Shown here: in pieces, positions 59,357 through 64,000 of the stretch
Position numbering within the stretch: the first letter of the stretch is position 1
How the letters are laid out: every line of letters begins with the position of its first letter
From: CAYXXZ01 sp050175615
GTDB lineage: Bacteria > Pseudomonadota > Gammaproteobacteria > Pseudomonadales > Porticoccaceae
Reading direction: 5' to 3'
DNA: 64,000 nucleotides
Assembly: GCA_050175615.1 (NCBI GenBank)
Contig: JBFXIU010000002.1
Span: forward strand, 1 to 64,000
Notes under the pieces: model-generated
What the model saw: only the letters and a program-made list of their open reading frames with translations
What the model was told of the DNA's origin: nothing
The model's database searches: none
Program-made: the position numbers and the translations under genes

Positions 59357-60271
59357 TTGAACAAGGATCATGTCAAAAATTACCTGCTCGATTTGCAGGA
59401 CAGCATCTGCAACGACCTGCAAAAACTTGAAGACAGCGCCCATTTTGTCGAGGATCAGTGGCTTCGCGATGAGGGGGGTGGCGGTCGTACCAGAGTGATT
59501 GCCGATGGCGCTCTGTTTGAAAAGGGTGGCGTTAATTTTTCCCATGTCTACGGCAGCCAGTTGCCGCCCTCTGCCACCGCCGCAAGGCCGGAGCTGGCCG
59601 GACGTTCCTTTGAGGCCATGGGGGTCTCTCTGGTGATTCATCCCTGCAATCCCTATGTGCCCACATCCCACGCCAATGTCCGTTTTTTTATTGCCGAAAA
59701 GCCAGGTGAAGAGCCTGTTTGGTGGTTTGGCGGTGGCTACGATCTCACCCCCTATTACCCCTTTGACGAGGATTGTGTTCACTGGCATCAGGTTGCCAGA
59801 GGCGCCTGTGAACCCTTTGGCAAAGACCTCTATCCACGCTTTAAGCGCTGGTGTGATGATTATTTCTACCTTAAACACAGGCAGGAAACCCGGGGTGTCG
59901 GCGGCCTGTTTTTTGATGACGTTAACGAGCCTTGTTTTGATGATTGCTTTGCTTTCCTGCGATCTGTGGGCGACAGCTATACAGACGCCTATATGCCCAT
60001 TGTTGAGCGCCGCAGAAACATATCCTGGGGAGAACGGGAGCGCCACTTCCAACTTTACCGCCGCGGCCGCTATGTGGAATTCAATCTGGTGTTTGATCGC
60101 GGCACCTTGTTCGGTCTCCAAAGTGGTGGTCGCACCGAATCCATTTTGATGTCACTGCCGCCCCTGGTGCGCTGGGAATATAACTGGCAGCCGCAGCCGG
60201 GCAGCCCGGAGGCGAATCTCTACGACAACTTTCTCAAGCCGAGAGACTGGTTGCAGGAACAAAAACCATGA
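59357..60271 (+). CDS. hemF: Oxygen-dependent coproporphyrinogen-III oxidase
   Basis: HemF (304 residues) converts coproporphyrinogen III to protoporphyrinogen IX with O2 in heme synthesis. GGGGRTRVIADGALFEKGGV, HPCNPYVPTSHANVRFF, WWFGGGYDLTPYYPFDEDC and YRRGRYVEFNLVFDRGTLFG are the family blocks. The start is taken as TTG at 59357: GGAG lies 9 nt upstream, the tsaC stop is just before it, and the N-terminus aligns with E. coli HemF there. aroE overlaps its end by 4 nt. Confidence 0.94.
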   Translation: MNKDHVKNYLLDLQDSICNDLQKLEDSAHFVEDQWLRDEGGGGRTRVIADGALFEKGGVNFSHVYGSQLPPSATAARPELAGRSFEAMGVSLVIHPCNPYVPTSHANVRFFIAEKPGEEPVWWFGGGYDLTPYYPFDEDCVHWHQVARGACEPFGKDLYPRFKRWCDDYFYLKHRQETRGVGGLFFDDVNEPCFDDCFAFLRSVGDSYTDAYMPIVERRRNISWGERERHFQLYRRGRYVEFNLVFDRGTLFGLQSGGRTESILMSLPPLVRWEYNWQPQPGSPEANLYDNFLKPRDWLQEQKP

Positions 60272-61107
60272 CAGATAACTATGCGGTTTTTGGCAATCCG
60301 GTCAAACATTCCCGGTCACCGGACATTCACACCCGCTTTGCCGCCCAGACCGGCCAGGACATCAGTTACCAGCGGCAATTGGTTGGCTTGGAGGGCTTTC
60401 GGGAGGCGGCGGATCGATTTTTTGCCAATGGCGGCCGGGGCTTGAATATTACCCTGCCTTTTAAAGTGGATGCCTATGAGTACGCCGACGAGCTTACCCC
60501 GCGCGCCCGTCGCGCCGGTGCGGTTAATACCCTCGTCAGACAGGATTCAGGCATCATTCTCGGTGACAATACGGATGGCGCCGGGATGGTGCGGGATATG
60601 CTGGTTAATCTGGGCTGGTCGCTCACCGCCAAAAACATCCTGATTTTGGGGGCTGGCGGCGCAGTGCGTGGCGTGCTGGAGCCACTGCTGCAGCAACGAC
60701 CCGCCTCGATCGCCATTGCCAACCGCACCGAGGCCAAGGCTATGGATCTGGCAAATGCCTTTGCCGATCTCGGCGCAGTGACAGGCTGTGGTTTTGGTGA
60801 ACTTGGCGAATATCCGTTCGATGTCATTATCAACGGCACCAGCGCCAGCTTGACGGGGGATTTGCCTCCTCTCCCTGAAACGGTGGTGACGCCGACGACC
60901 TGTTGTTACGACATGATGTACGCCAGTGAACCCACCGTATTTTTGCGCTGGGCGAAAACCCTGGGTGCGACAATGTGCGCCGATGGTCTCGGCATGCTGG
61001 TGGAACAGGCAGCGGAATCTTTTCGCCTGTGGCGCGGTGTTTCACCGAATACGAGCGCGGTCATCGCTTACCTGCGCTTGATACTTGCAGAGGAGGTGGG
61101 GCAATGA
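60268..61107 (+). CDS. aroE: Shikimate dehydrogenase (NADP+)
   Basis: AroE (279 residues) reduces 3-dehydroshikimate to shikimate. The substrate site shows NPVKHSRSPDIHTRFA and NITLPFKVDAYEYAD with the catalytic Lys, then NTDGAGMVRDM, and the NADP-binding loop ILGAGGAVRGVLEPLL with NRTEAKA. It overlaps hemF before and the SDR gene after (ATGA), so the four genes tsaC-hemF-aroE-SDR appear to be one operon. Confidence 0.96.
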   Translation: MTDNYAVFGNPVKHSRSPDIHTRFAAQTGQDISYQRQLVGLEGFREAADRFFANGGRGLNITLPFKVDAYEYADELTPRARRAGAVNTLVRQDSGIILGDNTDGAGMVRDMLVNLGWSLTAKNILILGAGGAVRGVLEPLLQQRPASIAIANRTEAKAMDLANAFADLGAVTGCGFGELGEYPFDVIINGTSASLTGDLPPLPETVVTPTTCCYDMMYASEPTVFLRWAKTLGATMCADGLGMLVEQAAESFRLWRGVSPNTSAVIAYLRLILAEEVGQ

Positions 61108-61865
61108 ATCTCGATGGCGCCGTGATTGCCATTACCGGAGCAGGCGGTGGTCTGGGGCGGGCAATGGCGCAACGGTTTGGCGCTGATGGCGCAAGAATTG
61201 CCCTTGTCGATAGCAATCAAAGCCTTGTTGAACAGGCGCGAACAGTGCTCGCCTCCGCCGGGGTCAACTGTAAAGCCTACATCGCCGATATTGCCGATGA
61301 AGCTGAAGTTGAGTCTGTTTTTAAAGCAATAAATGATGACTTTGGCTCGCTCAATGGCCTGGTCAACAATGCCGGTATCATTCGCGACGGCCTGTTGGTG
61401 AAAGCGGAAAATGGTCGAGTGACCCAAAAAATGCCGCTGTCGGCCTGGCAGGCGGTGATGGCTGTCAACCTCACTGGCGTCTTTCTCTGTGGCCGTGAAG
61501 CTGCGGCGATGATGGTGGCTGGAGGACAAGGGGGGTGCATCATCAATATTTCCAGTATCGCCGCCGCAGGCAATATGGGGCAGACCAACTACGCCGCCGC
61601 CAAGGCTGGGGTGATTGCGATGACGGTGACCTGGTCAAAGGAGCTGTCTCGCCACGGTGTTCGCTGCGCGGCCATAGCTCCCGGTTTTGTCAGAACACCC
61701 ATTCTGGAGGACATGAAACCCGCCGCCCTGGCAAAAATAGCCGAGTTTGTGCCTCTGAAGCGTATGGCTGAGCCCAAAGAAATTGCTGATGCCGCCGCCT
61801 TTATTTTTGGCAATGACTATTTCAATGGCCGGGTTTTGGAAATTGACGGCGGCCTGAGGCTATAG
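61104..61865 (+). CDS. Short-chain dehydrogenase/reductase (FabG-like)
   Basis: From ATG 61104 the protein has 253 residues. It shows the NAD(P) motif ITGAGGGLGRAMAQRFG, NNAGI near 88, and the catalytic Ser and YxxxK (INISSIAAAGNMGQ, NYAAAKAG). An acidic residue after beta-2 (LVDSNQ) suggests NAD(H) preference. The substrate is unknown; FabG-like acyl reductase or another alcohol dehydrogenase are both possible. A strong AGGAGGTGGG lies just before the ATG inside the aroE end. Confidence 0.88.
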   Translation: MNLDGAVIAITGAGGGLGRAMAQRFGADGARIALVDSNQSLVEQARTVLASAGVNCKAYIADIADEAEVESVFKAINDDFGSLNGLVNNAGIIRDGLLVKAENGRVTQKMPLSAWQAVMAVNLTGVFLCGREAAAMMVAGGQGGCIINISSIAAAGNMGQTNYAAAKAGVIAMTVTWSKELSRHGVRCAAIAPGFVRTPILEDMKPAALAKIAEFVPLKRMAEPKEIADAAAFIFGNDYFNGRVLEIDGGLRL

Positions 61866-61867
61866 GT

Positions 61868-62413
61868 TCAGGCGTCTGTTGCCTGCTCCGCCAGGTACTG
61901 GTCTTTAAGCTTGACGTAGTTCGCTGGCGAATAGCGGAAAAAGCTGCGTTCAGAATCTTTTAGCGCCCTGCCCTGTTTGCAGGGATTGCCGACATAGACA
62001 TAACCGCTTTCCAGGCGTTTGCCCGGCGGCACAACGCAGCCGGCGCCAATGATCACTTCATCTTCAACAATGGCGCCGTCGTTGACGATGGCGCCATTGC
62101 CCACCAGGATGCGATTGCCCAGGGTACAACCGTGAAGCAGCGCGCGATGGCCGATGACGACATCGTCACCGATAATCAGTGGCCAGCCCTCGGGGTTGTA
62201 GTCGCTGGCGTGGGTAATATGGAGGACCGCATTGTCCTGGACGTTGGAGCGGTTGCCGATGCGGATTTTATGCATATCGCCGCGAATCACTGCGCCCGGC
62301 CACACCGAGACATCGTCGCCGAGCACGACATCGCCGATGACGGTCGCTGCCGGGTCGACGTAAACCCGGTCTCCCAGTTGCGGGCTGATGCCCTTGAATG
62401 TGCGTATGGTCAT
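61868..62413 (-). CDS. Gamma carbonic anhydrase family protein (YrdA-like)
   Basis: The 181-residue protein is a left-handed beta-helix with hexapeptide repeats. The metal His ligands of gamma carbonic anhydrases are present in NVQDNAVLHITHAS and IGHRALLHGC, with VWPGAVIRGDMHKIRIGN before them. Many members have weak or no anhydrase activity. It is convergent with the SDR gene, only 2 nt between the stops. Confidence 0.92.
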   Translation of the reverse strand: MTIRTFKGISPQLGDRVYVDPAATVIGDVVLGDDVSVWPGAVIRGDMHKIRIGNRSNVQDNAVLHITHASDYNPEGWPLIIGDDVVIGHRALLHGCTLGNRILVGNGAIVNDGAIVEDEVIIGAGCVVPPGKRLESGYVYVGNPCKQGRALKDSERSFFRYSPANYVKLKDQYLAEQATDA

Positions 62414-62486
62414 GGCGGTGTCCTGTGTAAAAAAACTGAGGGCAGTATAATAAAGCCTTAATGACGGGATTCAATGGTGAATAACG

Positions 62487-62717
62487 ATGAGTGTGACAAA
62501 ACGCTTTATAGCCGGAGCTGTATGCCCAAAGTGCGGCGCCATGGATCGGCTGGTAATGTTTAAGGACGGCGACAAGCAATACCGGGAGTGCGTGAGTTGC
62601 GGGTTCAGCGATGAAATGCGCATTCATTACGCCGGCCGGGAGCTGGAAACCAGAGTCAATAAAAGCCCGGAAGAGCGTCAGGAGGAAATTAAACCCGTCA
62701 AGTTCATGGAGCCTTGA
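62487..62717 (+). CDS. YheV family zinc-ribbon protein
   Basis: The 76-residue protein has two CXXC pairs (VCPKCGAMD and ECVSCGFSDEM) about 20 residues apart, forming a zinc ribbon, and ends in PEERQEEIKPVKFMEP, the pattern of YheV/TIGR02443 proteins. Their role is not established. It stands alone between the gamma carbonic anhydrase and an unrecognised minus-strand gene. Confidence 0.88.
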   Translation: MSVTKRFIAGAVCPKCGAMDRLVMFKDGDKQYRECVSCGFSDEMRIHYAGRELETRVNKSPEERQEEIKPVKFMEP

Positions 62718-62748
62718 AGTCGAGGTGCTGCGCGGCTTCGGTGGTCAA

Positions 62749-63402
62749 TCAATGGATAACACAGCAGGGAAAACCATTGTTGATAATAGCGGTTTGAGAG
62801 AGATCGTCGAGCAGGGATCTGCGCCTGCACACCGCCAGAAGGTGTTCTCTGTCGCTGGGAACTGGAGCCGAATAGCTGCTTAAATTGCACTCCTCGCAGA
62901 GCGTTGCTGTGGTGTTGTGGACGAAATCGTCCAGCAGGTTTGCCACTGGCTCGCCAATCAGCTGATGAACGATCAGGTTTGAGCAGGTGAAATCCAGGGG
63001 CAGTAGCGGATAGTTGCAGAATACTTGATGACAGTCGTTAAATTCTTCGATGATTCTGTGGCACAGATAGGCTTTGCCCATAACGCTGTTCATGCCGTGA
63101 CGGCCTGCCAATAAAGGTGGCGGCCATAAAAAAAACTCCATGCATGTGGCGGTTAGCGTCTCGATAATTGCCTCTTCCCCTGGGCTGGTGGCAATCTCAT
63201 GCAGAGTATCAATCAGCTCTGGCGTGCGCTCGACAAAGCTGTTGACAAAGCACAGCAGCGTGTTTTCAGGTTCATTGCTGGTGGTGCTGATGGCTTTGTG
63301 AAGCTGATGCAATCTGCCCTGCAACAGGCGTGCAAGCTCGTGAGTGTTGTCTTCGTGGTGGCGGGCTGCCAGAATGTGGTCGCGCATGGCTACGGTATCC
63401 AT
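62749..63402 (-). CDS. Unrecognised 217-residue protein
   Basis: I do not recognise this protein. It is soluble in appearance, with no signal or membrane segment, helical, His-rich at the N-terminus (HILAARHHEDNTHELARLLQ), and has nine or so Cys, including LCEECN and PCCVIH at the very end. Codon use and frame fit a real gene and no competing frame is better. It points away from coxB, with a 287-bp shared upstream region, and converges on yheV. Confidence 0.65.
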   Translation of the reverse strand: MDTVAMRDHILAARHHEDNTHELARLLQGRLHQLHKAISTTSNEPENTLLCFVNSFVERTPELIDTLHEIATSPGEEAIIETLTATCMEFFLWPPPLLAGRHGMNSVMGKAYLCHRIIEEFNDCHQVFCNYPLLPLDFTCSNLIVHQLIGEPVANLLDDFVHNTTATLCEECNLSSYSAPVPSDREHLLAVCRRRSLLDDLSQTAIINNGFPCCVIH

Positions 63403-63548
63403 AACAAAACAGTAGACCCCAAGACTGGATTTGCAAAGAACATTTATTTATAAACGCATCGGGTTTGGCCGGTTTCAGTCCGGTTTAACCTCGATTTGTG
63501 TGGTTACTGATCTTGGCCGTTTGTAAAGCCATTTGTTATGGCATGGGA

Positions 63549-63598
63549 TTGATTTGGGTCAAGTAATCGTGACTGAGGGCGATTTCTTCTGATATACT
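63549..63598 (+). promoter_or_regulatory. coxB upstream region: FNR/Anr-like box and -10
   Basis: TTGAT-TTGG-GTCAA (63549-63562) differs from the FNR/Anr consensus TTGAT-N4-ATCAA by one base. A TATACT at 63593-63598 may be the -10 of coxB, with a poor -35 (TGACTG). The box centre lies about 49 bp upstream of the implied start. Oxygen-dependent control of a terminal oxidase would make sense, but the site is only inferred. Confidence 0.4.
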
Positions 63599-63689
63599 CC
63601 CGCCGTCGCGTCTGCAAGACTGTTAAAAATCAGTGTTATCTGTGGGCTACGCAATAAATCTAAAAAAATATACACGGAGAAAATGGGCG

Positions 63690-64000
63690 ATGTTAGCAAA
63701 AGCCGAGCAGCTGTTCGTTCGCATGCTTGCTCCCTTGCTGCTGTTGCCGCTTGCTGCCAATACCATGGCAGAGGGCGGCACCTGGCGTGAGGTGATCAAC
63801 ATGACCCCCGGTGTCACAGAAGTGAGCCGACAAATCTATGACCTGCACATGATCATATTCTGGATCAGTGTGATCATAGGTGTATTGGTGTTTGGTGTTA
63901 TGTTCTACAGCATGATTGCCCACCGCAAATCCAAAGGCTATAAAGCTGCCAACTTTCATGAAAGCACCAGCGTGGAAATTGCCTGGACGGTGATTCCAGC
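63690..64000 (+). CDS. coxB: Cytochrome c oxidase subunit II, N-terminal part (runs off the right edge)
   Basis: From ATG 63690 the 103 codons in the window give a signal peptide (MLAPLLLLPLAANTMA), then NMTPGVTEVSRQIYDLHMII, the first membrane helix IFWISVIIGVLVFGVMFYSM and HESTSVEIAWTVIPA, the start of the second helix. This is the COX2 transmembrane domain of aa3-type oxidases; the CuA domain would follow outside. ACGGAG lies about 10 nt before the ATG. An ATG at 63683 in another frame soon stops. Confidence 0.93.
   Translation, partial: MLAKAEQLFVRMLAPLLLLPLAANTMAEGGTWREVINMTPGVTEVSRQIYDLHMIIFWISVIIGVLVFGVMFYSMIAHRKSKGYKAANFHESTSVEIAWTVIP

Overview
The window comes from the replication-origin region of a gammaproteobacterial chromosome. 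The content is typical: dnaA-dnaN-recF-gyrB, rpmH-rnpA-yidD-yidC-mnmE, mnmG-rsmG-parA-parB, the complete atp operon, glmU-glmS, glyQ-glyS-gmhB-plsC, trkH-trkA-rsmB-fmt-def-LysM-dprA-tsaC-hemF-aroE, and the start of coxB. The gene blocks resemble those near the Pseudomonas origin, and protein sequences look like a marine Pseudomonadales/Cellvibrionales-type bacterium. The genus cannot be fixed from sequence reading alone.

Left flank (1-5.1 kb) is the accessory part: the end of an IS66-type insertion sequence with the start of its tnpA, a 34-bp-period tandem repeat array whose flank is itself duplicated, dispersed palindromic repeats, a sulfotransferase, a small membrane-anchored protein, cysK, a DUF2959 lipoprotein and a lipid A acyltransferase. 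From 5.3 to 9.6 kb lie glyQ-glyS-gmhB-plsC (plus strand), ended by a strong bidirectional terminator facing gyrB.

Origin region (9.7-25 kb): gyrB, recF, dnaN and dnaA read leftward. A terminator separates dnaN from recF, and recF carries two perfect 16-bp parS palindromes. The block mnmE-yidC-yidD-rnpA-rpmH reads leftward towards dnaA, so it is inverted compared with the usual arrangement where rpmH and dnaA diverge. Each end of the block has DnaA boxes and AT-rich DNA: 16.07-16.23 kb beside dnaA, and 20.3-20.66 kb between rpmH and mnmG. The latter is one oriC candidate; the dnaA-side cluster is the other. mnmG-rsmG-parA-parB follow rightward.

25-35.6 kb: the atp operon (atpI-B-E-F-H-A-G-D-C) with a near-consensus promoter and a terminator, then glmU-glmS for UDP-GlcNAc synthesis. 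35.7-46.6 kb is a mixed region: DUF2784, a sugE-type SMR exporter with an unknown membrane partner, a VOC protein, a Na/Pi cotransporter, a TauE/SafE permease, a C39-like peptidase/TPR lipoprotein with a PA2779-type partner, two PepSY proteins with a PhoP/PhoQ-like two-component system, rnk between two large hairpins, and a pirin. 46.7-64 kb holds uvrD, an orphan TRAP binding lipoprotein, a TIGR02444 protein, the trkH-trkA-rsmB-fmt-def block (minus), divergent LysM, dprA, tsaC-hemF-aroE-SDR, gamma carbonic anhydrase, yheV, an unrecognised protein and the first third of coxB.

No tRNA, rRNA or CRISPR array was recognised. The most interesting signals are the inverted block with DnaA-box clusters at both ends, the in-frame parS pair inside recF, the 34-bp array beside the IS end, and several strong hairpins that have no obvious gene-end role.
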